From an uncultured Methylococcaceae bacterium (GTDB taxonomy: Bacteria > Pseudomonadota > Gammaproteobacteria > Methylococcales > Methylomonadaceae), in assembly GCA_903945605.1 (NCBI GenBank), contig CAJAWH010000056.1:1-64000 (forward strand): a DNA stretch of 64,000 nucleotides, read 5' to 3'. The notes under the pieces were generated by a model. That model was given only the letters and a program-made list of their open reading frames with translations. It made no database searches and was not told the DNA's origin. Shown here piece by piece: positions 8,583 to 18,859 of the stretch. The position numbers were made by a program, and so were the translations under genes. The first letter of the stretch is position 1. Every line of letters begins with the position of its first letter.

Positions 8583-10238
8583 TCAGTATTGCGCCATATT
8601 TTCAACCCGAAACACTTGGTCTGGTTCAATTTTTTGCTTTGCCTCAATGTAGCGCATCAGCCAAAAACGGCCGTCATCTTGTAGGGTCAGCATCAGCGGC
8701 TTGCCGTAGAGCTTATGTCCCGCGCTGATTTTTTCCAGAATCTCTTCGCTGTTGACAGGGTGGTGTCTGGTAGGTTGTTTAGGCTTGCCAGCACGTCGGG
8801 GTTAATTTTGGGCAGATACCATACAGTGCTGTTGTCCAGTGCCAGTTGTTGGTGGGGCGTGTCGGCTTGGTAAGGTGACAGGCTGGTGCTGTGAATCAGG
8901 CAGAGGGCGGGTGTTGGATGCTGTTGAACAAGGTTTCGGTGGGATAGCGGCGGCTACGCAAGTAGGCAAAACTGCCGCCCAAGCCGTACGGCCTCGCCTT
9001 TTTTGTTGCTGTAGCCGCCCATCACCTGCCTGACCCGTTCGGCACAGACATCGCGGCAGAGGTTTTTGTCGGGTTGTTCTTCACTGGCTTCGATGCTGGA
9101 CACGAGGATAAAACGGCGCTTGCCGCCGTCTTCGGCATTGAGCTTTTGCACGGCATGGGTGGTGCCGCTGCCTGCGAAAAAGTCTAGGATGATATCATCC
9201 TTATTAGGTGATCCTTGCAGGATTAATTCCAAAACCAAGTCCGAAGGTTTTGGAAAATCAAAAGCCTTGGTTTCAAAAATATCTTCAAGCTCTCGGGTGC
9301 CATGATAGGTAAAAAGTTGGTTGCCAACAATTGATTGAGGAGTATCCAGTAAATTCAGATTTCATTTCCTTAAGAAACACCTTAACTCTTGGCCTCCCTG
9401 TTATTTTTCCGGTCAAAGAATTCTTTCTTCAGCAATCAGCGATGCCATGCGACTCTTATCAAATCGCCACCCTTGTTTTGGTTTGCCATAGTTAATGCCA
9501 GTCTCAGGATGTATCAAGTCATAATGCAAATTTGGTCGTGCATTCTCGTTAGCTAACCCAACCATATTCCCGCTTACCCACGCCCCCCTTGCAATCATTG
9601 TCAGGGTTCTTAAATTGCTCATGGTCACGATCTACGCCACGCAGTGACACGCCATAAGCAAAAACATATTCATGGTCAATTGATGCACCATTTTTTGTTC
9701 GATTGTCTTGATTTTGCCTACTTTTCCAGACAAACTGCCCTATAAATTGAGATAACCCAAATACGTTATCCATGAAAAGTTTTAAATGACACGCTTCGCC
9801 ATCATCAATCGAAACAAAAATCACCCCATCCTCAGCCAACAAATCCCGCGCCAGCTGCAAGCGCCGGTACATGAACTCCAGCCATTTGGAATGGCGGTAG
9901 CTGTCTTCCTTGTCAACAAAACGGTCGTTGTAGATAAAGTCGCGGTTGCCGGTGTTGTAAGGCGGGTCTATGTAGATACATTTGATTTTGCCCGGGTGGG
10001 TCATGCGCAAGTAACGCAAGGCATCGAAGTTGTCGCCTTCGATAATCAGGTTCTGGTAGGGGGCGCTGCCGCAGGATAAGTTAGGGTCATAATCCAGTGC
10101 AACAAAGTCATCGTTGATGGCTTTTTCGTGGTCTATTTCTTTGCGTTCCCAGACCAGGCCAAAGCGCGGGCGGCGGTCACGCAGGCGTAATTCACGCAGC
10201 AGTTCTTCGCGGCTGTAGTCGTCGTAGTGGTCGGCCAT
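8583..10238 (-). pseudogene. Type III-like site-specific adenine DNA methyltransferase (Mod), broken by several frameshifts
   Basis: The pieces line up in order on the minus strand with a beta-class Mod protein. The start at 10238 opens into NLIIEGDNFDALRYL and the catalytic DPPYNTGN. A run of six G (9583-9588) marks the first frame change into AWVSGNMVGLANE. Frame breaks near 9410 and 9340 precede IVGNQLFTYHGTRELEDIFE and the SAM motif DFFAGSGTT (about 9180). Further breaks near 8975 and 8760 precede GGSFAYLRSRRYP and a tail ending at TGA 8583. At least five shifts make this a dead gene unless the assembly is faulty. No intact restriction subunit is adjacent. Confidence 0.88.
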
Positions 10239-10604
10239 GGTGTTTGTTGTGTTGGGTGGTTGCTGCCCTTCGGCTTCGCTCAGGGAACGTGTAGACCAGC
10301 AAAGGGAATACGTGGGCTTGCGGGAACGCGGGGGCTTTGTGCCGGGAACAGGCGGCTTCGCTCAGTAAACGGTTAGCTTTGCTGGCGATTATGGCATATT
10401 CTCTGCCGGAAACAGTAGCTCAAGCACGATTTCGGTAGTGGGCAAGTAAAAACAGGGCTAACGCTAAAAATCTTGGCAGCGGAACGAAGAGCAGCGAAGA
10501 TTTTTAGTCCCCCGCTAGCCATAGGGGCTGGGATGCCCCTAAACAAGCTTTCGCAAAAATAGCGGCTGCCCGCTAAACCATGCCAATATCCAAAACAACC
10601 GCGC
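10239..10604. other. Gene-free spacer with dispersed repeats and an inverted repeat
   Basis: No credible gene. It carries two copies of a GGCTTCGCTCAG-type dispersed repeat (about 10269-10290 and 10351-10370). It also has an inverted pair, CTAAAAATCTT (10464-10474) and AAGATTTTTAG (10497-10507), with a 22-base loop. The stretch looks like degenerate small-repeat debris between the dead methyltransferase gene and dedA. Confidence 0.55.
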
Positions 10605-11246
10605 TTACTGGACAGGCTTGCCAGCGGACAGCTTATTTTTGATAAAATGGATAAACATTGGCATTAATGATATGCCAATGATGCCAAAGATAACCAGTTC
10701 AAAGTTATGTTTGACGAAAGGCAAGTTGCCGAAGAAATAACCCAATAAGGTCAGTGATGGCACCCAAAGTATGGCGCCAGCGATACAGAATAAAATATAG
10801 CGTCCATAAGCCATGCTGCCCGCCCCCGCCACAAAGGGGGCAATGGTGCGTATAATGGGGATGAAACGTGCCATAATCACTGTTTTACCGCCATGTTTGG
10901 CGTAGAACGCTTCCGTTTCCAGTAAATATTCGCGCTTAAAAAACAAAATCCGTTCGTGTTTTTTTATCTGGGCACTAAAATATTTACCGACAAAATAGTT
11001 AAGGTTATCGCCCAGCAAAGCGGCTACAATCAATAGCGAAATCAGCAACCATGGGTCCAGTACATCGGTGGTGGCTGCCACAGCACCTGCCGCAAACAAC
11101 AGCGAATCACCCGGCAACAAGGGCATGACCACCAAACCTGTTTCAATAAAAATAATCATAAACAGGATGGCATAAGTCAAAGTGCCATATTGTTGGATAA
11201 GCGCGTCAATTTGCAATAAGCCGACAATTTGCGAAATGAATTCCAT
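10605..11246 (-). CDS. DedA/VTT family membrane protein
   Basis: A 213-residue inner-membrane protein of the DedA family. These proteins support membrane-potential homeostasis, and some members transport undecaprenyl phosphate or other polar lipids. Family signatures are ETGLVVMPLLPGDSLLF (about 36-52) and the cytoplasmic loop MARFIPIIRTIAPFVAG (about 129-145), with conserved Arg residues there. Four to five hydrophobic segments are seen. It lies downstream of clpX on the same strand, in the place where lon commonly follows, separated by a structured spacer and so probably separately transcribed. Confidence 0.9.
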   Translation of the reverse strand: MEFISQIVGLLQIDALIQQYGTLTYAILFMIIFIETGLVVMPLLPGDSLLFAAGAVAATTDVLDPWLLISLLIVAALLGDNLNYFVGKYFSAQIKKHERILFFKREYLLETEAFYAKHGGKTVIMARFIPIIRTIAPFVAGAGSMAYGRYILFCIAGAILWVPSLTLLGYFFGNLPFVKHNFELVIFGIIGISLMPMFIHFIKNKLSAGKPVQ

Positions 11247-11286
11247 AGATATTTACAAGGCGATGATTGAAAAATTGGCTGGTGAC

Positions 11287-11366
11287 ATAACGGACGGCTG
11301 AAAAGTCTGCTGATCGCGGGCATAGCCCGCACCTACACGGGTTTGTAGGTGCGGGGCAGCCGTTAT
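11287..11366. repeat. Nested inverted-repeat element directly after clpX
   Basis: The outer arms ATAACGG-CGGCTG (11287-11300) and CAGCCG-TTAT (11357-11366) enclose a perfect 12-bp inner stem, CCCGCACCTACA (11326-11337) with TGTAGGTGCGGG (11344-11355). The outer arm abuts the clpX stop codon. It could end the tig-clpP-clpX transcript, or it could be a miniature mobile repeat; sequences with a GTAGGTGCGGGC core are a common dispersed type in related genomes (recollection, not searched). Confidence 0.65.
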
Positions 11367-12638
11367 TTATAAGGCTTTTGATTCGGCGGATGTTTTTTTC
11401 TTGTCCGCACCATACACCAAAATGGGGTCGGAATGTCCGTTAATGACACTTTCATCAACGACTACTTTATTGATGCCTTCGGATGAAGGTAATTCGTACA
11501 TGGTATCCAACAAAACATTTTCAACGATAGTCCTAAGCCCTCGGGCACCGGTTTTGCGCTGCATGGATTTGCGGGCAATAGCACCTAGGGCATCATCCCT
11601 AAATTCCAGCTCCGCGCCTTCCATTTCAAACAAATGCTTATATTGCTTGATCAAGGCGTTTTTAGGTTCGGTCAATATTTGCACCAAGGCCGCCTCGTCC
11701 AACTCATCAAGGGTGGCGACAATAGGCAAGCGTCCGACAAATTCGGGTATCAATCCGTACTTGATCAAATCTTCCGCTTCCACTTCAGAAAACAATTGCC
11801 CTACATTTTTGTCTTCTTCTTTGGATTTGACTTGTGCCGAAAAACCAATGCCGCCTTTTTCTGAACGGGCTTTGATGACTTTATCCAAACCCGCGAACGC
11901 GCCCCCGACAATAAATAAAATGTTGGCGGTGTTCACTTGTAAAAATTCTTGCTGTGGGTGTTTACGGCCACCTTGTGGCGGCACTGATGCCACCGTACCT
12001 TCAATCAATTTCAGCAAAGCTTGCTGGACACCTTCGCCGGATACGTCACGGGTAATGGAAGGGTTGTCGGATTTTCGGGAAATTTTGTCGATCTCGTCAA
12101 TGTAGACAATGCCTGTTTCGGCCTTTTCGACATCGTAATCGCATTTTTGCAGGATTTTTTGGATGATATTTTCAACATCCTCGCCCACATAACCGGCCTC
12201 GGTCAGCGTGGTGGCATCGGCAATGGTGAACGGCACATTCAGCAATCTGGCAAGCGTCTCCGCCAATAAGGTTTTGCCGGAGCCAGTGGGGCCGATCAGC
12301 AAAATATTGCTCTTGGCCAATTCCACCACATCCTTTTTGCCCCTGCTACGCAGACGTTTGTAATGGTTGTAAACCGCCACCGCCAAGATTTTTTTGGCCC
12401 GCTCCTGACCCACCACATAGCTGTCCAGCTCTTCCTTAAGCTGTTTGGGCTTAGGCAACTCATTGGCACCAAATGAAGCGGCTTCTTCTTGCAGTTCGTC
12501 CTTGATGATGTCGTTGCACAATTCAACGCATTCATCACAGACAAAAACCGATGGCCCTGCGATAAGCTTGCGTACTTCGTGCTGGCTTTTGCCGCAAAAG
12601 GAACAATACATCAATTTATCGTCGCTTTTATCACTCAT
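11367..12638 (-). CDS. clpX: ATP-dependent Clp protease ATP-binding subunit ClpX
   Basis: AAA+ unfoldase that feeds ssrA-tagged and other substrates to ClpP. The start at 12638 gives 423 residues. An N-terminal zinc-binding domain holds four cysteines (CSFC near residue 10 and CDEC near 35). The Walker A GPTGSGKT (about 115-122), the Walker B region with IDEIDK and the C-terminal sensor region [10 protein letters not shown] follow. The in-frame ATG at 12692 is rejected because the extra 18 residues come from a hairpin-containing spacer, while the chosen start has AGGGGC upstream. It follows clpP in the conserved tig-clpP-clpX order. Confidence 0.97.
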   Translation of the reverse strand: MSDKSDDKLMYCSFCGKSQHEVRKLIAGPSVFVCDECVELCNDIIKDELQEEAASFGANELPKPKQLKEELDSYVVGQERAKKILAVAVYNHYKRLRSRGKKDVVELAKSNILLIGPTGSGKTLLAETLARLLNVPFTIADATTLTEAGYVGEDVENIIQKILQKCDYDVEKAETGIVYIDEIDKISRKSDNPSITRDVSGEGVQQALLKLIEGTVASVPPQGGRKHPQQEFLQVNTANILFIVGGAFAGLDKVIKARSEKGGIGFSAQVKSKEEDKNVGQLFSEVEAEDLIKYGLIPEFVGRLPIVATLDELDEAALVQILTEPKNALIKQYKHLFEMEGAELEFRDDALGAIARKSMQRKTGARGLRTIVENVLLDTMYELPSSEGINKVVVDESVINGHSDPILVYGADKKKTSAESKAL

Positions 12639-12654
12639 TATAAGCCCCTGCACT

Positions 12655-12680
12655 CGCGGGGCAACAGCCTGTTGCCCGCG
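12655..12680. repeat. Hairpin in the clpP-clpX spacer
   Basis: Near-perfect palindrome, CGCGGGGCAACAG then CTGTTGCCCGCG with a one-base loop, 17 bases upstream of the clpX start. It may act as an attenuating or mRNA-stabilising stem between clpP and clpX. No T-run follows on either strand. Confidence 0.5.
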
Positions 12681-12727
12681 CTGAAAACACAAAATTTACC
12701 GCCGTCAACTCTGTTTACCGAAAGCAA

Positions 12728-13378
12728 CTACGGCTCCACCAGTGAACTGCGGCTAGTCAAAACCTTATCAATCAGCCCATAACTGACCGCATCTTGGGCA
12801 CTTAAAAAATTATCCCGGTCGGTGTCCTGTTGCACTTTCTCAATAGGCTGTCCGGTGTGCTGCGACAGCACTTTGTTAAGCTTGTCCCTGATCAATAAAA
12901 TTTCGCGGGCATGGATATCAATATCAGATGCCTGGCCTTGATAGCCACCCAGTGGCTGATGGATCATCATCCTTGAATGGGGCAGGCAAAAACGTTTTCC
13001 GTGTGCGCCACCGGTGAGCAACAAAGCCCCCATGCTGGCGGCTTGACCAATGCACATAGTGCTGACATCGGGCTTGATGAATTGCATGGTGTCGTAAATG
13101 GACATACCGGCCGTGACTGAACCGCCTGGCGAATTGATATAAAGATGGATGTCTTTATCAGGGTTTTCAGATTCCAGAAACAACAACTGGGCAACCACCA
13201 AGTTGGCCATGTAATCCTCAACTTGACCGACCAGAAAGATCACCCGTTCTTTTAACAGTCGGGAATAAATGTCAAATGACCTTTCGCCACGGGCGGTCTG
13301 CTCGATGACAATAGGCACCAAGCCGCCTGCAGCCTGGGGTTCGAAAGGCGATTGCCCATGATTTTGTGGTCTGTACAT
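12728..13378 (-). CDS. clpP: ATP-dependent Clp protease proteolytic subunit ClpP
   Basis: Serine peptidase of 216 residues that forms the double heptamer with ClpX or ClpA. The catalytic triad is visible as Ser115 (GQAASMGA), His140 (MIHQPLGG) and Asp189 (TDRDNF). [11 protein letters not shown] (81-91) is the substrate-binding strand. The first 15 or so residues are a likely autocatalytically removed propeptide. It begins 14 bases after the tig stop, so the two form one transcript. Confidence 0.97.
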   Translation of the reverse strand: MYRPQNHGQSPFEPQAAGGLVPIVIEQTARGERSFDIYSRLLKERVIFLVGQVEDYMANLVVAQLLFLESENPDKDIHLYINSPGGSVTAGMSIYDTMQFIKPDVSTMCIGQAASMGALLLTGGAHGKRFCLPHSRMMIHQPLGGYQGQASDIDIHAREILLIRDKLNKVLSQHTGQPIEKVQQDTDRDNFLSAQDAVSYGLIDKVLTSRSSLVEP

Positions 13379-13392
13379 CAGGATTCCTTCAA

Positions 13393-14709
13393 TTAACGTG
13401 GCTGTTCCATTATATCGCTAAATTTGACCGGCTCATCGGTGACAGTCGCTTGGGCGAGCAGCCAAGCCAAGGTTTGGTCTTCCAAAACCAGTTGCTGGAC
13501 ATCGTTAAGATTCTTAGGGTCGTTATAGTACCATGCGATGACATCTTCGGGACGCTCATAACTTTTGGACATCTGCACCACCTTGGCCCGCACTTGGTCG
13601 GCATCTAAAGTGATGTTATTTTGCTTGATAATTTCACCTAACAGCAAGCCCAAGGAAACACGGCGCTTGGCTTGTGCTTCGAACATATCGCGCGGCAAGT
13701 TCATCTCTTCCATATTAACTTTTTGGCGTTTGGCGGTTTCCTGATAAGGCTTCATCAAATTATCTATTTCCTTATCCACCAGAGTGTTCGGTACAGTTAA
13801 TGCAATTTTTTGATATAAGGCTTCCATAGCCGAATCTTTCAATTTATTATGCAAAACCTGTTCCAGCTCACGCTCCATGTTAGCCCGGACATCTTGGCGG
13901 AATTCTTCAAAACTTAATGCTTCAGCGTCGCCATTCTCTTCGATACCGTACAACTTGATAAATGCTTCGTCAATTTCCGGCAACTGGGGTTCTTCAACCT
14001 TAACCATATCAACAGTGAATTGCGCCGTTTTTCCAGCCAAGTTGGCGTTGCCGTAACCTTCGGGGAACGTCAGTTCAAAAGTTTTGCTGGCACCCGCTTC
14101 AAGCCCAACCAGATTATCTTCAAAGCCAGCAATCATCTTTTTGGAACCAATTTCAACAGGGTAATTATCTACCTGTCCATCGGTAAAATTTTCTTCTTCA
14201 CAAATGCCTGAAAATGAAATGGTCACCAAGTCATTCAATTGTGCAGGGCGTGCCACTTCCACCCATTGTTTCCTTTGTTCACGCAATTTTTCAATCATTG
14301 CGTCAACATCGGACTCTTCAACTTGGGCTATTGGGCGGGATACCTGCAACTGCTCCAACCCAGCCAAAGAAATTTCAGGATAAACCTCAAATACAGCGGT
14401 GTATTTAAAGCCTTGGCTTTCATCAAGCGAGTCGATGGAAGGGAAACCGGCAGGGTTTAAATTCTCATTTTGCAATGCTTCGAAGTAAGTGGTTTCGATC
14501 AAGTCACTGGCCACTTCGCCGCGCACTCTGTCGCCGTACATTTTTTTTAACAGATTTTGCGGCACTTTGCCTTTACGAAAGCCATCGATTTTAACTTCAC
14601 GCGCCAAAGACTTCAGTTTTTCTGCCATTTTTGCCTGAACGACTTCTTCAGGGACAACAACAGTCATTTTGCGGCTTAATTCCGATGTCTTTTCGACAGA
14701 AACTTGCAT
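13393..14709 (-). CDS. tig: Trigger factor, ribosome-associated chaperone
   Basis: Prolyl-isomerase chaperone of 438 residues that binds nascent chains at the ribosome exit. The ribosome-docking loop GFRKGKVP (44-51) matches the conserved GFRxGKxP signature. The FKBP-like PPIase domain covers about 150-250 and the helical chaperone arms follow. A GAGGTGG ribosome site lies upstream of the ATG. It heads the tig-clpP-clpX operon, downstream of a tRNA-Leu gene on the same strand, as in other gammaproteobacteria. Confidence 0.97.
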   Translation of the reverse strand: MQVSVEKTSELSRKMTVVVPEEVVQAKMAEKLKSLAREVKIDGFRKGKVPQNLLKKMYGDRVRGEVASDLIETTYFEALQNENLNPAGFPSIDSLDESQGFKYTAVFEVYPEISLAGLEQLQVSRPIAQVEESDVDAMIEKLREQRKQWVEVARPAQLNDLVTISFSGICEEENFTDGQVDNYPVEIGSKKMIAGFEDNLVGLEAGASKTFELTFPEGYGNANLAGKTAQFTVDMVKVEEPQLPEIDEAFIKLYGIEENGDAEALSFEEFRQDVRANMERELEQVLHNKLKDSAMEALYQKIALTVPNTLVDKEIDNLMKPYQETAKRQKVNMEEMNLPRDMFEAQAKRRVSLGLLLGEIIKQNNITLDADQVRAKVVQMSKSYERPEDVIAWYYNDPKNLNDVQQLVLEDQTLAWLLAQATVTDEPVKFSDIMEQPR

Positions 14710-14804
14710 TTTTCCACCTCAATTAATTACAAAGAATTTTGGATGCCTGCGGATGGCCCCAAACAGTATGAAAAAGCAGTGATAACTGCTTTATTGAATA
14801 AGGA

Positions 14805-14889
<85 letters not shown>

Positions 14890-14968
14890 ACAGTGTATGA
14901 ACCCATTATTATAATCTTTTGTATTATCAGCTAACAAGCCATAATTTCAAAAACATAAATAATAGCCG

Positions 14969-15766
14969 TCAAATGCTCACCGACACATCAAAACCAAGCG
15001 CACGTATCTCATCAGCCAGCGCGTGCAACACAGCAGCCGGTAATGCGCTGATACGGTCTGCCTCGGGCTGTTTGGATTGCCTAGCAACCGTATACAACAT
15101 GATCTGCGTTATCGCGATCTGTTGTGCCGCACTATCGGCCTTGATTTTGCGCAACAGCTCCAAATAAGCGGTTTTTTCTTGCTCCGTAAGCCCTTGCCGG
15201 TCAAAATCAAACAAGCAGGTTTGCACTTTGGTGGTGCATAAGCGGGCCGAAACCAGCAGGTTTGTATAACTGGCCTGGCAACTTAAACTGGCGTTGTTAA
15301 ACCTTCGTCGGCCTGCTTCAGTGGCGCTGTCAAACTTATACCACACTTGCCCGCCATAGCGGTTTAGGGCTTCCAGGCCCTGTTGCACCTTGGCTTGGTG
15401 CATCAGGCTACCATTGGTGATCAATACAAAGTCACTGTTAGGGAACACGCCCATATCCGTGGCAATGCTGCCAATCAGCTCGATAGCCTCGGCAAACTGT
15501 TTTAAGGTGGTCGGTTCGCCATCACCGGCAATGGCAATATCCTTAATGACACGCCTGTCCGCTTCGACCCCAAAGCGGTCGTAAAAATCGCCATGCAGCA
15601 GGTCATTAAGAAAATACCTTAATTCCTGTTCAAGCAAGGCAAAATCAATGGCCGGTGCTGCGCCCAGCGTCAAGTTATTGACCTGGCAATACACACAGCG
15701 CCAATTACAGGCACTATTGGTATTGAAGTTGATGCCTAAGGACAAACCGCCCGCCCTTCTGGACAA
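14969..15766 (-). CDS. Radical SAM protein (start uncertain)
   Basis: Radical SAM enzyme of unknown substrate. The cluster motif CNWRCVYC (Cys20, Cys24, Cys27 counted from TTG 15766) binds the [4Fe-4S] that cleaves S-adenosylmethionine. A glycine-rich GDGEPT motif and ITNGSL follow, typical of the fold. The first usable start is TTG at 15766, but 32 more in-frame codons reach back to a TAG at 15863-15865. They read like family sequence (ending GLTYIYPV before LSRRAGG) and contain no ATG, GTG or TTG. The real start may be a rare codon such as ATT or ATC, or the original start codon may have mutated. Confidence 0.82.
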   Translation of the reverse strand: MSRRAGGLSLGINFNTNSACNWRCVYCQVNNLTLGAAPAIDFALLEQELRYFLNDLLHGDFYDRFGVEADRRVIKDIAIAGDGEPTTLKQFAEAIELIGSIATDMGVFPNSDFVLITNGSLMHQAKVQQGLEALNRYGGQVWYKFDSATEAGRRRFNNASLSCQASYTNLLVSARLCTTKVQTCLFDFDRQGLTEQEKTAYLELLRKIKADSAAQQIAITQIMLYTVARQSKQPEADRISALPAAVLHALADEIRALGFDVSVSI

Positions 15767-15873
15767 TACGGGATAAATGTATGTTAATCCGACAATATCG
15801 GAACTGTGGTTGGCAACTGAAAGCTTTGATGCCGTTACTATTTGATTTTTGATGTTTTTTACCTACTAAACGG

Positions 15874-17370
15874 CTAATGCTTTGCCAAATCCGCTAAAAT
15901 CTTATCGCGCACCAATTGCCCGGACAACGTCACCATCGGCATCCCGCCCCCTGGATTGACACTGCCGCCAACAAAATACAAGTTTTTGAGCACCTTGCTG
16001 CGTTGACTGTTTTTGAAACCCAAGTTTTTGAAGCGGTCCGCCGCCACGCCATAAATGGAGCCTTGGTTAGAATAATAATTCGCTTGAATATCAATCGGTG
16101 TCCAGCTTTCCTCACAAATGATATGTTTGCGTAAATCGGTCAAGCCCATGCGTTCCAGCTTGAGCAAAACCCGCTCGCGCAAATCAGCGTAATCTTGTGC
16201 GGTTAACGGGCGTTCCGGGTCAAGATGCGGGATATGCGGCAATATTTTAATGATCTCCGTACCTTCCGGTGCCTGGCTAGGGTCACTTTTGCAAGGGGCG
16301 ACCAAATAAATGGTGGGGTCTTCGGACAGCTTATGGTCGTGGAAAATGGCTTTAAAATGCTCGCGGGGATGGTCGGAATAAAAGAAATTATGGTGCGCCA
16401 ATTGGTCATATAGCCTGTCCACGCCCAAATGCAGCACCAGACCGGAGCAACTCGGGGCAAATTTTTGCAGGCGGCTGATTTCCTTTTCTTGGCCTTGCAG
16501 CAAATTTTGATAAGCCGGAATAACCTCCATATTGGAAACCACAATATCCGCAGCCAGCACACGACCATCCACTAAGCGCACTGCCGATGCCTGTCCGTTG
16601 CTATGCTGGATTTCCGCCACTTCGGCATTGACCTGAACAGCAACACCCAGTTCCAAAGCCAACTTTTGCAAACCTTGGGCGATACCGTACATGCCCCCCT
16701 TAACATACCAGAGGCCATAACCAAACTGGATATAAGGCAGCAGGTTCATCAATGCAGGGGCATCATACGGGGAAGACCCCACATATTTGATAAAGTAATT
16801 GAGCACATCAACCAGTTTCGGGTCTTTAATGAAACGCCGCACCCCCTGATCCATTGAGCGGAACACATCAAACGCTTGCAGGCTTTTGACCACACCGTAA
16901 TGACCCAGCAATTCCCAGAAAGAATCCAAGCCGTGGGCAAAATAACCCGCTTCGGTGGCTTCGCAGAGCTGTTTTGAATAAGCAAGGAACTCCCCGAATT
17001 GCCGCGCGGTGTCGGGGCCTAATGTGTCCAACTCGTGTTTCATCACTAGCGGATCAGCACTTAAGTCCAAGGTGCTGCCGTCTTCAAAAAAATTGCGCCA
17101 ATGCGGCTCAACAGACTGGATAGCGATGTAATCATCCATATTTTTTCCGGCATCCTCGAACAGTTTGCGGAAAATATGCGGCATGGTCAGGATAGATGGC
17201 CCCAAATCAAAACTGAAACCTTGTTTTTCCAAAACATTCAATTTGCCGCCAACCTTATCGTTTTTTTCCAATAGATCGACAGTAAAACCTTCGGTCGCCA
17301 AAGCGATAGCGGCAGACAGGCCACCGAGTCCTGAGCCAATAACAACAACATGGGGCTTAGTGGGGTTCAT
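15874..17370 (-). CDS. Phytoene/diapophytoene desaturase family oxidoreductase (CrtN-like)
   Basis: FAD-dependent carotenoid desaturase or oxygenase of 498 residues. The N-terminal dinucleotide-binding motif GSGLGGLSAAIALA (12-25) is followed by LLEKNDKVGGK, and the C-terminal FAD signature VGGSVNPGGGMPMV (about 468-481) is present. Methanotrophs of this order make C30 carotenoids with CrtN and the related oxygenase CrtNb. The sequence alone does not tell me which of the two this is. No squalene or phytoene synthase gene is adjacent. It follows the ComEA-like gene on the same strand with a 46-base gap and may share the hemE-side transcript. Confidence 0.88.
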   Translation of the reverse strand: MNPTKPHVVVIGSGLGGLSAAIALATEGFTVDLLEKNDKVGGKLNVLEKQGFSFDLGPSILTMPHIFRKLFEDAGKNMDDYIAIQSVEPHWRNFFEDGSTLDLSADPLVMKHELDTLGPDTARQFGEFLAYSKQLCEATEAGYFAHGLDSFWELLGHYGVVKSLQAFDVFRSMDQGVRRFIKDPKLVDVLNYFIKYVGSSPYDAPALMNLLPYIQFGYGLWYVKGGMYGIAQGLQKLALELGVAVQVNAEVAEIQHSNGQASAVRLVDGRVLAADIVVSNMEVIPAYQNLLQGQEKEISRLQKFAPSCSGLVLHLGVDRLYDQLAHHNFFYSDHPREHFKAIFHDHKLSEDPTIYLVAPCKSDPSQAPEGTEIIKILPHIPHLDPERPLTAQDYADLRERVLLKLERMGLTDLRKHIICEESWTPIDIQANYYSNQGSIYGVAADRFKNLGFKNSQRSKVLKNLYFVGGSVNPGGGMPMVTLSGQLVRDKILADLAKH

Positions 17371-17416
17371 TTACGACTCTCTTTTTGAGTGGGGTTTTCA
17401 GATGGGGAGTTATTGA

Positions 17417-17734
17417 TTAGGGTTTGGCTTGCTTGGCTGTGCTTGCAGCAGGGGCGGGCGCAACCTTGGCTTCTTCCAATAAAATATCGGCCTTAATTTT
17501 TTGCACTGTTTTTGCACCGATACCGGAAACATTGACCAAATCTTCCGGCGTTTTGAACGGCCCGTGCTCTTTCCGATAGCTAACAATCGCTTCGGCTTTT
17601 TTTATGCCAACACCATTGAGCGCGTCAGCGATGGTTTTGGCGTCGGCAGTATTGATATTGACGGGGGTTGCCAAACTGTCCAGCGACATCACTGCCAGCC
17701 CACATAACACTAATTTTTTTATCACGTTTTTCAT
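17417..17734 (-). CDS. ComEA-like helix-hairpin-helix protein, secreted
   Basis: A 105-residue protein with a signal peptide (KKLVLCGLAVMSLDSLA, cleavage near residue 19). It then has the ComEA/PilN-type helix-hairpin-helix domain VNINTADAKTIADALNGVG with VSGIGAKTVQKI as the second hairpin, and a flexible Ala/Pro/Lys tail. Relatives bind DNA without sequence preference during uptake for natural transformation. The ATG at 17734 follows AGGAGCT; a longer frame from 17842 overlaps hemE and is rejected. It lies 13 bases after hemE. Confidence 0.88.
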   Translation of the reverse strand: MKNVIKKLVLCGLAVMSLDSLATPVNINTADAKTIADALNGVGIKKAEAIVSYRKEHGPFKTPEDLVNVSGIGAKTVQKIKADILLEEAKVAPAPAASTAKQAKP

Positions 17735-17747
17735 ACGGCAACAGCTC

Positions 17748-18821
17748 CTATGCAAGTGGATGATGATAGTCCGGACTATATTGGTGGACAGCATCCACCA
17801 TGGCTTTAACATGTTCGGGATTGATGTCAGGCAGAATGCCATGCCCTAAGTTAAACACATGGCCACTGCCCGTGCCATAGTGATGCAATATCGATTTAAC
17901 TTTTTCGCCAATCACCTCGGGCGATGCATACAGCGCGACCGGATCCAAATTGCCTTGCAGGGCCACTTTATCACCGACCCTATGCCGCGCTTGCCGGATG
18001 TCAGTTTGCCAATCCAAACCTAAGGCATCGTAACCGGCATCCGCCATATTTTCTAGCCATTGCCCGCCGCCTTTGGTGAACAAAATACAAGGAATGCGTT
18101 GGCCTTGGTAATCGGTTTTTAGCAGGGCGCGTACTTGCTTGGCGTAGCGTAAGGAGAAATCGCTGTAATCTTCAGTGGTCAACAAACCGCCCCAGGTGTC
18201 AAACAGCATCACTGCTTGGGCACCCGCCATGATCTGCGCGTTCAAATAATCTGCCACCGCCCGTGCCAGCTTATCCAGCAAGAGGTGCATCAACTGCGGC
18301 TGTCCGTACATCAGGCCCTTTACTTTCTGGAAATTTTTGCTGCTGCCGCCTTCAACCATATAGGTCGCCAGCGTCCACGGACTGCCGGAAAAGCCGATCA
18401 ATGGCACACTACCCTGCAAGTTTTTTCTAATCAGACTGACGGTATCAATCACATAGCGCAATTCCACTGCCGGATCAGGCTGGGGTAACTTTTCTATATC
18501 CGCTGCGGTTTGCAACGGATGCTTAAATTTTGGCCCTTCACCCTCAGTAAAATACAAACCCAAGCCCATCGCATCGGGAATGGTCAAAATATCGGAGAAC
18601 AAAATGGCCGCATCAAAAGCAAACCGGCGCAAAGGCTGCAAAGTCACTTCACAGGCCAGTTCTGGGTTGGTGCACAAGGCCATAAAACTGCCCGCCTGCT
18701 CGCGGATGTGCCGGTATTCGGGCAAATAACGGCCCGCTTGGCGCATCATCCATACCGGAGTCCGGTCAACTGGTTGCCTTAATAGCGTCCGAATGAAAGT
18801 GTCATTGGTTAAAGTTGTCAT
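17748..18821 (-). CDS. hemE: Uroporphyrinogen decarboxylase
   Basis: Decarboxylates uroporphyrinogen III to coproporphyrinogen III in heme synthesis. The protein has 357 residues, the usual length. Signatures are [18 protein letters not shown] (19-36), which lines the active site with conserved Arg residues, [13 protein letters not shown] (near 87) and [13 protein letters not shown] (near 144). It is in the same direction as the aroK-aroB-damX-like-dcm genes, 38 bases after the methyltransferase. This places a heme gene at the end of the shikimate operon. Confidence 0.97.
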   Translation of the reverse strand: MTTLTNDTFIRTLLRQPVDRTPVWMMRQAGRYLPEYRHIREQAGSFMALCTNPELACEVTLQPLRRFAFDAAILFSDILTIPDAMGLGLYFTEGEGPKFKHPLQTAADIEKLPQPDPAVELRYVIDTVSLIRKNLQGSVPLIGFSGSPWTLATYMVEGGSSKNFQKVKGLMYGQPQLMHLLLDKLARAVADYLNAQIMAGAQAVMLFDTWGGLLTTEDYSDFSLRYAKQVRALLKTDYQGQRIPCILFTKGGGQWLENMADAGYDALGLDWQTDIRQARHRVGDKVALQGNLDPVALYASPEVIGEKVKSILHHYGTGSGHVFNLGHGILPDINPEHVKAMVDAVHQYSPDYHHPLA

Positions 18822-18859
18822 GCGTTGGGTAACTCATTATAAGACATGCGGTTATGGGG

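Noticed and set aside
9583-9588. Six-G tract as proof of a phase-variable methyltransferase
   Set aside because: Several other frameshifts in the same gene mean that changing this tract alone could not restore it.
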